DNA of 64,000 bases from contig JADJNW010000005.1 of assembly GCA_016714085.1 (NCBI GenBank), positions 62,001 through 126,000 of the forward strand, read 5' to 3'. This DNA comes from Saprospiraceae bacterium (GTDB taxonomy: Bacteria > Bacteroidota > Bacteroidia > Chitinophagales > Saprospiraceae). The notes under the pieces were generated by a model. The model saw nothing but the letters and a program-made list of their open reading frames with translations. It was not told the DNA's origin and did no database searches. Shown here one piece after another: positions 26,999 through 37,520 of the stretch. The stretch's first letter is position 1. Every line of letters starts with the position of its first letter. Made by a program: the position numbers and the translations under genes.

Positions 26999-29900
26999 AA
27001 GATCGACCAGCCGTTGATATTACCCAACAGATTCAAATACTCGCCCAAACCACTCCATGGTCCCGGTGCAAATGTATAATCTGCAAAAGCTATGATATCC
27101 ACACATGGCTGATAGGGATCAAATGGTGCTACCCCATCATTGATGTCCGGTAGATCCTTGAAACCCTGATAGATCACGCCCAATCCACTGTAATCAAATG
27201 GTTCCGCTACATCCTGCGTGTTCAATACAAAGGTATAGATACCTGTTGCACTTACCCGGAATTCATGCAAATCAAAATAACGTGCATTACCCAACAAATC
27301 CAAGGTCGGGAAACCGGCTATTGATGTCGTTCTAAAACATGTCTGGATCGTCGGATCGAATTGGTAGTCATAACCACCACTATTGTAATCATCTGCATCT
27401 GCCACATCGTCATTCTCGCCCAAATCGCCCACGATCTCATATACCACCGATGAACGCTGACCGTAATGCTTATCATCCGGACAATAAATCTCCGGTGCTG
27501 TCTTATCTTCTGCATTTACATAACCCCAGCATACTAATTCGCCATCGTGATAAACACGATAGATGAACTGGATGCAAGTCTTGTCTAAATCAATATAACC
27601 ACCATCATGGTAGAATGGGTCAGAGATTTTACCATCGCGGTTGATATAAGAGCGGTTGCCCACTACATACACCACGTGTACATCAAAGTCTTGATCGCAA
27701 ACCAATGCACCATTCAACAATTGTGTTGCTGATAAGTATGCCTCGCAGTTCTCATCCAATTTGACGTTCACCTGACCTGTACATGATAAATCCTGATAAT
27801 CTGTCGTCGGTTGCTTCGCTAAGATCGTTATCAAAATCGTCATGCTTGCTCCATTGAAATTAATAGTAACTGGATAAACACCTGGAGCCAAACCACCCGG
27901 GCCATCGACGTCGTGTAAAGCATCTTCTGGTCCAACACTTAATTCATACTCTACAAAAAGAACTCCACCTACGAGTTCAAAGCGTACAGGTGGGATTTCA
28001 CTTGCAGGACGCCCGTTAGAGAGGACTAAATTATCTTCTAAGTCGCCAAAATCAATATCTAACAAATCGAGATCTAAATCATCTTCTGTACAGCCAGTCA
28101 AATTAAAATTATAAAGAATTTTCACAGCTTCTTGACAATTCGGAATTGTCCATGTAACATCCTTTGCAATAATACCGCACTTTATTACGTAATCGGCATT
28201 GCCACAGACTATATAACACAATCCTGCAAGTCCCATATCACCATCAACGCCCACATTGTCAATAATAGGTTGAATTGGATCTCCAATTTCTAAAAAGTCG
28301 TTAATTTGATCTTCTTCCTCAGAGCAATAATTGATGGCATAAACGCTATAATCCCCATTTGGAAGATTCATAAATAAGCCAGTCATATTGACTTGTAAAA
28401 TATTGCCATTTTGAACCAGGATATATTTTTGTGTCTGGCCACTTGTGCCGCCAGTCATAAAGGTGCCAGGCTTCGATTGTGACATAATCGCACCTGCATA
28501 ACGACGGCAATCTACATCGTCTGGCCCGGTACAATCAACGCCATCATCTTCACAATTGCAAAAAGCTGAGTTTTGAGGATAACCGCAAACAACTTCTACC
28601 ACTTCCACACATACCGGAATGCCATTTGCATCTTTTATTTCAACAACTTTAATTGCTCCTCCGATGCCAGAGTGATCATAACTCGCGCCATTATTGTCGA
28701 GAATAATATCATCAGTACCATTATAAGCTGCAATTGTTTCTATAACTGTTCCATCTTCTTCCTTCACTGTAATCATATAAGGAGCACCTACCCCACCAGA
28801 AATTTCTGAAACAGCAATGTTATATTTATTTTTTTCATCATTTGACGTGCAAGTAGCAGCAATATCAGTTACCAAGGCAGGAGCAGGGCAAACGCGGATA
28901 TTATCCAAACCAAATTCATCTCTGCTACCTGATCCACCGGTATCGTCACTATCCCATCTCAGGTAAACACACTCTCCATCTGCAAGATTTGCACCGTTGA
29001 TGCAAGCTCCCTGAGGTGCAATCTGGAGTCCAAGTGCATCCATTGGCCCCGCAGTACCATTTTCAATAAGCGGATTATAGTCAGCACCATTCATCGAATA
29101 CATCAAAGAGTAGCCAAGGTCGAAAGAGCTACCTTGGTTCTGATCGTTCAAGAATAAGAAATCAAAGGCAACACCGATATTTTGAATAGGAGCACCACTA
29201 TTATTACAAACTTTAAGCGTGATGCTGCCGGGAGTAAAATCATCACTCGAAGGTTGAATCCATAAAGCAGTATTACCGCCTCCATATTCCAATGCGTAAA
29301 TACCACCCGTACTTTCGCCTGTTCCATCTGTTGTACCACGCGTATAGTCGGTGCCTGAGGCTGTTTGAGTGCCACCAAAAGCTAGATTACCATTGGAGAA
29401 GCCAGTAATCGCCCAGTTGTTGGAGCAAAGCTGACCAGCGGAAGGTAAAGGAGAAAAACCTGCACCAGAAAAACCTGTAAAATCGACAACTGGCTCACTG
29501 CAATCATTTGAAATATATAAATCATCGCATGGGCCTACTACTGCGATTTGAGTGGAAGAACCAGTAAGTATTGGCATAGCACCACTGGAAGCTGCAAATC
29601 TTATGATGTCATCACCTGCACCCGGAGTAATCATATAAGTAACGCAACCACTTATAGGATTAAGTGTTGGCATCGGCATGATGGTTGCATTATTTAAACC
29701 CAGATTCTGCATCAATGTAATCGCTGTGGCATAATCTGTTTGAATCGCAGGCATAGCGTCTGTGGCACAGACTTGAATATTAAAAGTTTCACCTTGATTC
29801 ACAGAAGCAGGGACATTGAAAAAAGTGAGCCGATCGGCAACAACAGGTGGGCCTGCTAAAGTCAACCCCAAAGAGAAATTATCAATGGCAATTCCATTAT

Positions 29901-30510
29901 CTGCACCAGTTACATCTGTGGTTAAAAAGGACAGGGAAAAGCTGGCGCCATTTGCAATATTAACGCCATTGAGCATTATGTTTTTGGGTGTGACGGATAC
30001 AGTGCCATTTGTACCAACGTTTGTTCCATTTTGATTCAGACCAGAAACATCGGAAGCACCAAGACCAGTTTGGCTAACAGCAAAACCAGAAGCATTAGCA
30101 AATCTCCACTGTTCAAAATCATAAGCAATGGCTATATCAGTGATGGTGCTACCTGTGTTATTTACAAAACTTGCCGTAAGCGTGATATTACCAGGCGTAC
30201 CAGAACGAAGTGCCCCAAGTGCGAACTCAGCTGCACTGCCATAAGCCCAGACACCGCCCGTATTTGAAGTACCAGTACCAGTACCATTGAATGTGGAAGT
30301 ACCACTGAATGCAACTGTCCAGCCTGTAGGCAAGGATATTTGAGTTCCTGCAAAAGTGTTAAAATCCTGAGAATAAGTCGGGGTGGTAAGACTCACCTGC
30401 GCATTTGCTGCTGTGAAAATCCATAGCGAGAGCGCAAAAAAAACAGCCAATTCCTTTTTAAAAAAGGCAATTGGTAGACTTTTTAAATAAGTCGAGTAGA
30501 AATTTTCCAT
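26995..30510 (-). CDS. Giant T9SS surface protein, N-terminal part
   Basis: Starts at ATG 30510 with a long signal peptide (KELAVFFALSLWIFTAANAQ). The first 220 residues form a Gly/Thr/Asn-rich jelly-roll-like module (SQDFNTFAGTQISLPTGW, ending DNGIAIDNFSLGL). A second related module is near residue 330-540 (VDFTGFSGAGFSPL ... FGLDNIRVCP). Further modules have Cys pairs and Asp clusters (CNCEDDGVDCTGPDDVDC, GCTEDDLDLDLLDIDFGDL). The frame stops at TGA after NGWSIF only because one base is lacking; the next frame continues the protein. With the two downstream parts the gene spans 22362-30510, about 2717 codons. Confidence 0.8.
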   Translation of the reverse strand: MENFYSTYLKSLPIAFFKKELAVFFALSLWIFTAANAQVSLTTPTYSQDFNTFAGTQISLPTGWTVAFSGTSTFNGTGTGTSNTGGVWAYGSAAEFALGALRSGTPGNITLTASFVNNTGSTITDIAIAYDFEQWRFANASGFAVSQTGLGASDVSGLNQNGTNVGTNGTVSVTPKNIMLNGVNIANGASFSLSFLTTDVTGADNGIAIDNFSLGLTLAGPPVVADRLTFFNVPASVNQGETFNIQVCATDAMPAIQTDYATAITLMQNLGLNNATIMPMPTLNPISGCVTYMITPGAGDDIIRFAASSGAMPILTGSSTQIAVVGPCDDLYISNDCSEPVVDFTGFSGAGFSPLPSAGQLCSNNWAITGFSNGNLAFGGTQTASGTDYTRGTTDGTGESTGGIYALEYGGGNTALWIQPSSDDFTPGSITLKVCNNSGAPIQNIGVAFDFLFLNDQNQGSSFDLGYSLMYSMNGADYNPLIENGTAGPMDALGLQIAPQGACINGANLADGECVYLRWDSDDTGGSGSRDEFGLDNIRVCPAPALVTDIAATCTSNDEKNKYNIAVSEISGGVGAPYMITVKEEDGTVIETIAAYNGTDDIILDNNGASYDHSGIGGAIKVVEIKDANGIPVCVEVVEVVCGYPQNSAFCNCEDDGVDCTGPDDVDCRRYAGAIMSQSKPGTFMTGGTSGQTQKYILVQNGNILQVNMTGLFMNLPNGDYSVYAINYCSEEEDQINDFLEIGDPIQPIIDNVGVDGDMGLAGLCYIVCGNADYVIKCGIIAKDVTWTIPNCQEAVKILYNFNLTGCTEDDLDLDLLDIDFGDLEDNLVLSNGRPASEIPPVRFELVGGVLFVEYELSVGPEDALHDVDGPGGLAPGVYPVTINFNGASMTILITILAKQPTTDYQDLSCTGQVNVKLDENCEAYLSATQLLNGALVCDQDFDVHVVYVVGNRSYINRDGKISDPFYHDGGYIDLDKTCIQFIYRVYHDGELVCWGYVNAEDKTAPEIYCPDDKHYGQRSSVVYEIVGDLGENDDVADADDYNSGGYDYQFDPTIQTCFRTTSIAGFPTLDLLGNARYFDLHEFRVSATGIYTFVLNTQDVAEPFDYSGLGVIYQGFKDLPDINDGVAPFDPYQPCVDIIAFADYTFAPGPWSGLGEYLNLLGNINGWSIF

Positions 30511-31018
30511 GCGATTATGATCTGTTAGTTTTTACAAATTTGTTGATTATGATCGTCTATATCGTCGAACAAGAAAGATAGCCATTTGCATATCTTTCAT
30601 TGTCAGAAAATGCTAATATTCAAGACCATAGATAAGCCCGACACAGAAAACAAGCGTCGGTATGTGAAAAACTAACAATCGGTAAGTAAACGATAGAAAG
30701 GAAGCAAGTCGTTACCCTTACTTTCGTGAGACAAAAACTGGCAAGCTTTTTGTACAGTTTTGATCATGCGAAATACGATTTGTTAGCGTTTTTTATATAT
30801 GGTCGTCAAAATGAATTGAAACTATAAGTGACACATCAAAGCAAATTTGTATATATGCCTGAATGCCAGACTAATAGCTTTAAAACTACTAAATCGCTAT
30901 AATAAGGGTAAACACTTTTCGCCTCAAATATAGCGATAAAACTCTTTGCATCAAGCTTTGGCTACAAATAATTTCTTTTTTACAAATGTTATTTTGGGTT
31001 TAGAAATCAATTACATAC
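30511..31018. other. 508-bp spacer between two large surface-protein genes
   Basis: No open frame with protein character and no exact TAnnTTTG box was found for the downstream gene on the minus strand. A weak hairpin (CCGACA ... GCGTCGG, about 30638-30662) is present. It presumably contains the promoter and leader of the giant gene starting at 30510. Confidence 0.4.
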
Positions 31019-34000
31019 TTAATTATCTCCATTCCAGGGAAATACGCCGCAATTAATTTTTAAAATTCTAATATTTACTTGATCACTCATCGAGTTACAT
31101 AAGTCTGAATACGCACCAGAGTTTAGGACCAAAGTAAAATAACCTCTTTGAATATCAATGCTGCCAGGATTAAAAAATGCGGCTTCACCAAATGCACCGC
31201 TACTGCCCAAGGATTGCATATTCTCATCCATGAATTCGCCATCGCTGTCCGCTTCTTTAATGCTCCAAGTTCCTGTATATACTTGACCATCAAGCAAAAT
31301 GAAAGCGTCGAGATCGTTTAAATTCAATTTTTTGTTGAGACAGATTGTTTGGGCATCTCCGGCCTCCACTTCAACGATAGGACAACAATCTTCAATCGTC
31401 AATAAAAATGAACCGTCGGCAATCCCATTGCAGTCATTCGCATCCTGAACACTCATTAGATTAATCTGATAAGTATTTCCTGCTATCAGCCCGGTAGTTG
31501 GAATGAATAATTCATCATTGAAAATTTCTGAAAATTGTGGATTACCGCCGTCAATTGTGTAAGTAATCATCAAAGGAAGCGCTCCTGCCTCAATGTTTAA
31601 CGGAATATTTGCAATCAAACCTTCGCAGATTTGATTTGAACCGGAGATGGAAATATTAGGAATTTCATTAACTTGAACTAATGCGGAACCATTAGCCGTT
31701 GCAATGCAATTGTCGCTAACACTTACACCAATTAGCTCGTATTCACCCGATATGCCAGCATTTAAAATATAAGGATCATCCGTAGTGATAATAGGAGCTT
31801 GCGCAATCCCATCAATATTATAATCAATTGTAAAACTGGGCGTCCCGGTATAATTTTCAAAATCAATCGTCAAGGGTACAGTATTAGGTGCGCAAGCTAA
31901 AGCACTTCCGCTAAGCGTAGCAGCCGGGCAGGAAACGTTGAAAGATAATGCTTCCAAAGTATAATCGCCGGCCGGGCTACAATTATCTGGCAAAGGAGAA
32001 ATGCGCGGACGCAAGTAAATGGTGCTATTGCAGGCATCATCTGGAATAATATAATCACTGCAAACAAGCTCCATTTCATTTATTACATTCGTATTAATAA
32101 CCAAATCATCCAATCCTATTAAATGGTCGTTGCCACTGTCATCGGTGTCGGTCCATCTCAGGCAAAAAGTTGTTCCATCTGTAATGTTCAAGCCATTGAT
32201 GCTGCCTGTTATCATTTGGCTTTCTGTCAAACCGGTTTGAAAAGCACCCGTTCCACCATCATTAATGCTATGAATATCTAAATCAGTATAACTAGTGTAA
32301 GAACCACCGCCATTTTCTGACAAAGTAAAACTGGTAATATGATTAGTACTAATTGCTTGATTACCAGCCATATATTGTTCTGCTAAAAAAGAAATATCAA
32401 GATTAGTAATCGTTTCTCCTGTGGTATTTTGAATACAAAGCGTAAAAGTCTGCGTACCGGTACTGCTTGAAGACCTTCCACCGAGGGCTCGATCTGTACT
32501 TCCTGCTGCTCCCATGCTCACGATTGCGCCATAAGTGGTGCAAGTTCCATCATCCGCAAGAAAGTTATTGTTGCTGCTGGAAAGTGTCCAATCGCCATTC
32601 AGAATGCCTGTTTGAGCATTAACAGATGAAGAAACACCATCTAATAAATTACCCTGGGCAGGGGCGTCCATACTAATTTGAGCAGCGCAGGTGCCACCGC
32701 CACCTTCTGGCGTATTCATCAGGTTATCAAAGTTTTGTGTATAAAGAATTGTTGTATTTGTCGATGTAACCGGAATATTTTGCGTTGCAACTACTGTGCC
32801 GCTTGTATAAGGATCATCCATTGGATTGCTAACTTGTACCCACTCGATCAAACCTCCTTGAGGAAGATCAACACCATTTAGTCCAAGAGTAATGATATCT
32901 CCGGGGCAATAACTGCCTGATTCTGAAGCGCAATCGTCATAAGCTAAATTGCTTGGGCATGGTGGCATAAATACACAAATAGCACCAGCAGCCTCTAAAG
33001 GCCCACCGCATCCGCTATTTTGAGTTACACGGATAAAATAATTCTCTGTTGCTGTTGTCGTCACTTGAAAGATGCCTGTAGTATTACTTTGTACAATATT
33101 TCCACCGATTGCTGTGAATGAGGCTTGATCCAATAATTCGTAAACCAATCCTGGCGCATTCGCTGGCGTAGGGGTGACTACTATTAATCCATTCTCGCAA
33201 GTAAAGTTAGTGCTAACTAAAGGTTCGGAAATAATAATTTGATATTGAGCAACTTCGTAGCAATCTGATAAAGTAGTATTATTCACAACTGAAGCGGGTG
33301 AAGCAGAACCCGTTGGCGTGGAAGCTAAATCCGAGCTTTTGTCATCATCCCAAACAACGCTCAAAGTCGTATTGCCGGAAGGCATAAAAGTGTAAGTCAT
33401 TGTGGTAGTGCCGTTTGCGTCATTTCGGTTGTAAGTTGCCCACGGAATAGTTGTTGCGCCACCATCAAGGCTGATAAAAGAACCCACACCACCTTTGGCA
33501 TTAATAATTCCAGGTGTGACAGCCTGCCAGTTATAAACTTCCAGTGTAATAGTTATTTCTTGCAGATTATCAGTGCATTGCGTAAGTGGGGCGGAGAATG
33601 ACACATTATAAGCTAAAGCATTATTTGCCAATCCTGGGTTTGGGTGATCCGTTTTGCGCCAGGCATTTGTCATTGGATCAAAAATAAAACTGGAATTACA
33701 AGCTTGCAAAACCGTAGCATTGATCGCCTTTCCAGCAGAATTTGGGGTATTTGTTAAATCTTCATAAACCAGATCGGAAATCATTGGCATTATATAATTG
33801 ATGCCCATTTGATAGCAATTACCACCCGGCAATAATGCTTTTGGCAACTGAGCGGAAGACAACCCAGTGCCACCTGTACCCGGCGTTCCGAGTGCATAAG
33901 CGCCCAATTGCACAGCGGTATTGTCAAAAACACTGGTAGCGCCGCCGCCCCATTTTACAGCTTGTACGATAGTGCCATTTAGATCAAATAAAATAATTTG

Positions 34001-34471
34001 ATCGCCATCTGTATCGTCTTGATTATCAATGGTAAATCCTGTGACCGCCCAATCTACGAAGTCGGAATTAGCAGGATCGCAAACATCAAAATCGATGGGC
34101 ATATTCGGAAAATCACAAGCCGCGCAAGTCAAGCCAGAACCCGGAATTGGATTCAGATTCGTGCCAATATTCTGTGCCTCACTACAGGCAATCAGAAAGA
34201 CTTCGCCAGGTGCAATGATTGTGCCAGGAGGCAGCACCACCACCCATTCGGCATTGGAAATGACATAACAACTTGCATCAAAATTGGCAACACCCGTATT
34301 AATAAGCTCTACGATACCATCATTTGTGCCATCATTATTGCCGGAATCGCCGGAAACTTCGCTGAAGCGCAATTGTGCACAGATATTGGACTGTAGTCCG
34401 ATAAATAAGATAAGTAAGATTATTTTTTGCAAATAAATAATCCTTGAAAAAACGAAGCATTGTTTTTTCAT
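31019..34471 (-). CDS. Large exported protein with lamin-tail-like N-terminal domain
   Basis: An 1150-residue protein. The signal peptide is IILLILFIGLQSNICAQ. Residues about 34-170 (LRFSEVSGDSGNNDGTNDGI, VELINTGVANFDASCYVISN, AEWVVVLPPGTIIAPGEVFL) resemble the lamin tail domain, a surface Ig-like fold frequent in Bacteroidota. Later come SprB-like or Ig-like segments and a jelly-roll-like module near 590-800 (TILYTQNFDNLMNTPEG ... HLIGLDDLVI) related to those in the neighbouring giant protein. The end (RILKINCGVFPWNGDN) shows no T9SS type A signal, so its export route beyond the periplasm is unclear. Gene order and composition suggest that it belongs to the same surface-protein cluster. Confidence 0.75.
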   Translation of the reverse strand: MKKQCFVFSRIIYLQKIILLILFIGLQSNICAQLRFSEVSGDSGNNDGTNDGIVELINTGVANFDASCYVISNAEWVVVLPPGTIIAPGEVFLIACSEAQNIGTNLNPIPGSGLTCAACDFPNMPIDFDVCDPANSDFVDWAVTGFTIDNQDDTDGDQIILFDLNGTIVQAVKWGGGATSVFDNTAVQLGAYALGTPGTGGTGLSSAQLPKALLPGGNCYQMGINYIMPMISDLVYEDLTNTPNSAGKAINATVLQACNSSFIFDPMTNAWRKTDHPNPGLANNALAYNVSFSAPLTQCTDNLQEITITLEVYNWQAVTPGIINAKGGVGSFISLDGGATTIPWATYNRNDANGTTTMTYTFMPSGNTTLSVVWDDDKSSDLASTPTGSASPASVVNNTTLSDCYEVAQYQIIISEPLVSTNFTCENGLIVVTPTPANAPGLVYELLDQASFTAIGGNIVQSNTTGIFQVTTTATENYFIRVTQNSGCGGPLEAAGAICVFMPPCPSNLAYDDCASESGSYCPGDIITLGLNGVDLPQGGLIEWVQVSNPMDDPYTSGTVVATQNIPVTSTNTTILYTQNFDNLMNTPEGGGGTCAAQISMDAPAQGNLLDGVSSSVNAQTGILNGDWTLSSSNNNFLADDGTCTTYGAIVSMGAAGSTDRALGGRSSSSTGTQTFTLCIQNTTGETITNLDISFLAEQYMAGNQAISTNHITSFTLSENGGGSYTSYTDLDIHSINDGGTGAFQTGLTESQMITGSINGLNITDGTTFCLRWTDTDDSGNDHLIGLDDLVINTNVINEMELVCSDYIIPDDACNSTIYLRPRISPLPDNCSPAGDYTLEALSFNVSCPAATLSGSALACAPNTVPLTIDFENYTGTPSFTIDYNIDGIAQAPIITTDDPYILNAGISGEYELIGVSVSDNCIATANGSALVQVNEIPNISISGSNQICEGLIANIPLNIEAGALPLMITYTIDGGNPQFSEIFNDELFIPTTGLIAGNTYQINLMSVQDANDCNGIADGSFLLTIEDCCPIVEVEAGDAQTICLNKKLNLNDLDAFILLDGQVYTGTWSIKEADSDGEFMDENMQSLGSSGAFGEAAFFNPGSIDIQRGYFTLVLNSGAYSDLCNSMSDQVNIRILKINCGVFPWNGDN

Positions 34472-34651
34472 AATATGATAGTTTGCTTTTGTGGAAAACC
34501 GCCTTAGTTTTTTGTGTTTAATTGCTTGATAGTCAGCCTAAAGAAGTTTGTGCGAGTAAAAAGAAGTAATGTGCAAATATAAAAATTGATTTTGAGTAAT
34601 AAAATATAAAAGTAAAAATATTATAAAAAATTAACTTGATGGTGATAACTT

Positions 34652-34687
34652 TAAAAAAGACAGGCATTCCGCGTCAACGGAATGCCT
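34652..34687 (-). terminator. Rho-independent terminator after the 901-residue surface protein
   Basis: AGGCATTCCG (34662-34671) and CGGAATGCCT (34678-34687) are perfect inverted 10-bp arms with a 6-bp loop. Read on the minus strand the stem is followed by a TTTTTT tract (34653-34658). It lies 14 bp past the stop codon at 34702. Confidence 0.85.
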
Positions 34688-34701
34688 CGTCAATTTATGG
34701 G

Positions 34702-37407
34702 TCAAGGCAAAACAATCATTTTCTTCATAGCCTTGTAAAGATTAGTTTCCAGGGAGTATATCAAGACGCCATGCGCGTTTAATTTTTCCTGATGAAGTTT
34801 CATTTGATGATATCCTTTATTAAAATAACCGTCGAATCGCCAAATTTCTTTTCCATTCAGATCATGAATGCGCAGCGTCGCTGCTGTTGCTTCGGGTAGC
34901 TCAAAAGCAATAGTCGTCTCGCTTTGGAAGGGATTCGGCGCATTTTGATATAAAATCGGCGCATTATTTTCTGTTGCATATTGCTCAAAGCTCAGATGTA
35001 CGGTTGCAATGTTTTCATTTTTATAAGCTGCGGGAGCAGCCCATCGCGCATTTAATCGAATTGCCTGATCTAAATTTACCGATTCATTAGCTTGCAAAAT
35101 CAAATAGAACAAAGGTTGATCTTTATCGATTGGCGCTTTTTCTAAATTATCCCAACTAATGTGAATCAACCCGAAAGCATCTTGTCGTATAATATTATGA
35201 GATTCTATTATGTCTGACTCAATGCCTTTCAAATCAAGCTTTTCGGAATTATACTGTAAGGAAAATTGTAATGCTTCTACGTTGGTCAAGTCAGCAAAAA
35301 CAGGAATTTTGACGATTGCACCAGATGTAAGCAATTGGTTTACTATGTTTAAATTCAAGTGCTCATTGCTTCTGCTTTCGATGCTCAAGCGATCGGCAAC
35401 CACGCTGCCATTGATGTCTCCAATTTTTATGGCAACAAAATCGCCATAATTCTCTGCATTATTCATTCTGGCGATGCTGATGTATTCCGGGAATTCCTCT
35501 TGCCAGGGATCGAGCGGATTTGGGAAGAAATAAGACGCATCTACAAATCGCCAACTGTTGTTAGCTGTGAATTCTGATTGAACTCCAATTAATACATTCC
35601 GCAATTCTATTACATCATCATTATCGATTCGTCCATCTCTATTAATATCAGCAGCAATGAGGCGATAAGGCGAGCGAATCAACTCTATGCCGAGTACATG
35701 CTTTTGCAGTAAAATAAGATCAACCAGGGAAATGCCTTCTCTTGTATTACTATTCAAACTCGGTACAACTTTGTAATCCGCCAGCATCGGAATGCTATCA
35801 AAACGATAAGAACCGCTTTGTTCGGTCAGTAGAAAAGCGCTATCATTGCTCACCAGCATTATGTTTACATCTTTGAGTCCGTAATTCCCTTCGGTGTGTA
35901 CGCTACCGCTGATGGAGCCTATACCCGGGCCAGCAAGATCGCAACGATTGTTATTGATTTGTACCAGAATATAAGTTTTGCAATGCGTGTAATTAGGCCC
36001 GCCAACGCTGCTGTCTGGCTGTATCGCTTGAGGATTATAAGCATTATCCCAGGCATATACTCCTATATCCAAAGTGCCAAGATCATCGCAAGTAAGCACA
36101 AGCGATTTTTTATTGATATCAGGCGTTTCGCCAACGCGATTGATAGAGTAGCCTGCAAGACCTGAGCAGTCGCTGGTTTGACTCTTGAGAATATCGCTGA
36201 CCCATACTTCCATTGCGGCAGGATCAATGTCGCCATCGCCATCCGCATCGGTATCAGGAGGCGTTGGCATAAGCGTAGCAGTAATTCCACTCAAGCAAAT
36301 GGGCGCGGGCGCTTTGCAATCAATCACAGTAAAACTCAATTTTTTTACAGTAGAATTGCCACAGCCATCGGTGGCATGGATTTCCAGTTCATGTGTTCCC
36401 AATTTATAACGACCCGATGCCGTGTAGCTACCACCTTTACTGAATTCTGCTGTTTTTTGTCCATCGAAAAATACCTTAATCTTGATATCATTTGGGGTGC
36501 AAATATCATCCACCGAAAAAGGAATCTCCACCAAAGCGTCGCAATTGTTATTGATGCTGCAAAATGGTTGCGGTTGCGTTGTTGAGATAGTCGGCGCAAC
36601 ATTATCCCCAATTTTAATATGCTGGGTATATTGCCAAAAGCCTTTGGAATAGGCAGTACGCCAGTAACCCTTGGGGTTGGAAGGCGAGCAAGTGCGGCGC
36701 TCACCAGCCTTGGGATTTGTATTTTTTTCATTATCATCCCTATCAACGTAAGCGTGGTATTCCGGGCGTCGAATCACCCAAACATCTTCATCGCCGGGCT
36801 TGCCGTCGCAATCTTCATCCCTGTCGATTATCACAGGTTGTGATTCGCCATCATATTCGCACCAGTTGATAACCCGAAACGTGCGAAAAATTTTGCCGCA
36901 TTGACCAGTACCCGTTGAAAAAAAATGGTCCTGAATGCTTACTACCAAAAGATCGCAAGCGGATTCTTCAATAATAATATCTCTGGGATTTGCGGAGGCA
37001 GGACTTTCGCCGCAGGTCAATTCTTCGTCAGCGGGGAAGCGCAATTTATAATCGAATGCTCCTTCAATTGTCACTGTCTGCTCGCAATAATCGTAGCTGC
37101 CGTAATTATTAGATGCTTGAAATTTTCTCACGATCGTACCGATGCCACAACTATTGAGATACACACTGGGCGTGAGTTCTACCACCAGCCCCGCATAACA
37201 CTTATTCTCTGCTTTGCCAAATAAGGATTGTAATTGGTAAGTATTTTTCGGGTCGAAATTATAAGGAAGTTGATCACAACCGACCCATTTGTCTTGCGGT
37301 GGCTTGCAACAACCGCTGTAGATTTCTCCATTTCCAAAGGCGCTGACTATATGCCAGCTACTTATCAAAAAGAAAGCAAGGAAAAGGCAGTAAAAATGCT
37401 TTTTCAT
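34702..37407 (-). CDS. T9SS surface protein with dockerin-like and cohesin-like modules
   Basis: A 901-residue protein, homologous to the last third of the giant protein. Order: signal peptide (HFYCLFLAFFLISSWHIVSA); Cys-rich modules (FRVINWCEYDGESQPVIIDR with the Ca-binding loop DRDEDCDGKPGDEDVW); an acidic loop DTDADGDGDIDPAAM near 385; a Cna-B-like fold (SISGSVHTEGNYGLKDVNIM) near 505; a dockerin-like pair (LVDLILLQKHVLGIELI, then AADINRDGRIDNDDVIELRN) near 565-605; a cohesin-like domain near 690-800 (IPVFADLTNVEALQFSLQYN); and a T9SS type A signal (LYQNAPNPFQSETTIAFELP to MKKMIVLP). Likely anchored at the cell surface. A canonical promoter lies upstream at 37521-37552. Ligand unknown. Confidence 0.85.
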   Translation of the reverse strand: MKKHFYCLFLAFFLISSWHIVSAFGNGEIYSGCCKPPQDKWVGCDQLPYNFDPKNTYQLQSLFGKAENKCYAGLVVELTPSVYLNSCGIGTIVRKFQASNNYGSYDYCEQTVTIEGAFDYKLRFPADEELTCGESPASANPRDIIIEESACDLLVVSIQDHFFSTGTGQCGKIFRTFRVINWCEYDGESQPVIIDRDEDCDGKPGDEDVWVIRRPEYHAYVDRDDNEKNTNPKAGERRTCSPSNPKGYWRTAYSKGFWQYTQHIKIGDNVAPTISTTQPQPFCSINNNCDALVEIPFSVDDICTPNDIKIKVFFDGQKTAEFSKGGSYTASGRYKLGTHELEIHATDGCGNSTVKKLSFTVIDCKAPAPICLSGITATLMPTPPDTDADGDGDIDPAAMEVWVSDILKSQTSDCSGLAGYSINRVGETPDINKKSLVLTCDDLGTLDIGVYAWDNAYNPQAIQPDSSVGGPNYTHCKTYILVQINNNRCDLAGPGIGSISGSVHTEGNYGLKDVNIMLVSNDSAFLLTEQSGSYRFDSIPMLADYKVVPSLNSNTREGISLVDLILLQKHVLGIELIRSPYRLIAADINRDGRIDNDDVIELRNVLIGVQSEFTANNSWRFVDASYFFPNPLDPWQEEFPEYISIARMNNAENYGDFVAIKIGDINGSVVADRLSIESRSNEHLNLNIVNQLLTSGAIVKIPVFADLTNVEALQFSLQYNSEKLDLKGIESDIIESHNIIRQDAFGLIHISWDNLEKAPIDKDQPLFYLILQANESVNLDQAIRLNARWAAPAAYKNENIATVHLSFEQYATENNAPILYQNAPNPFQSETTIAFELPEATAATLRIHDLNGKEIWRFDGYFNKGYHQMKLHQEKLNAHGVLIYSLETNLYKAMKKMIVLP

Positions 37408-37520
37408 ATTTTGGGATTTTAATTTGTTTACAAAACCAAAACGATAAGGATACTGCCTGCAATGGGGGGCGGGTACAGGTTTGGATTAGTTGTGATTCAG
37501 ATATAAAATTTTTACAATAA

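Noticed and set aside
26995..27003. Programmed -1 frameshifting at ATCTTTTGAG in the giant gene
   Set aside because: There is no full slippery heptamer with a clear downstream structure, and four other breaks in the window show the same one-base loss, so a missing base is more likely.
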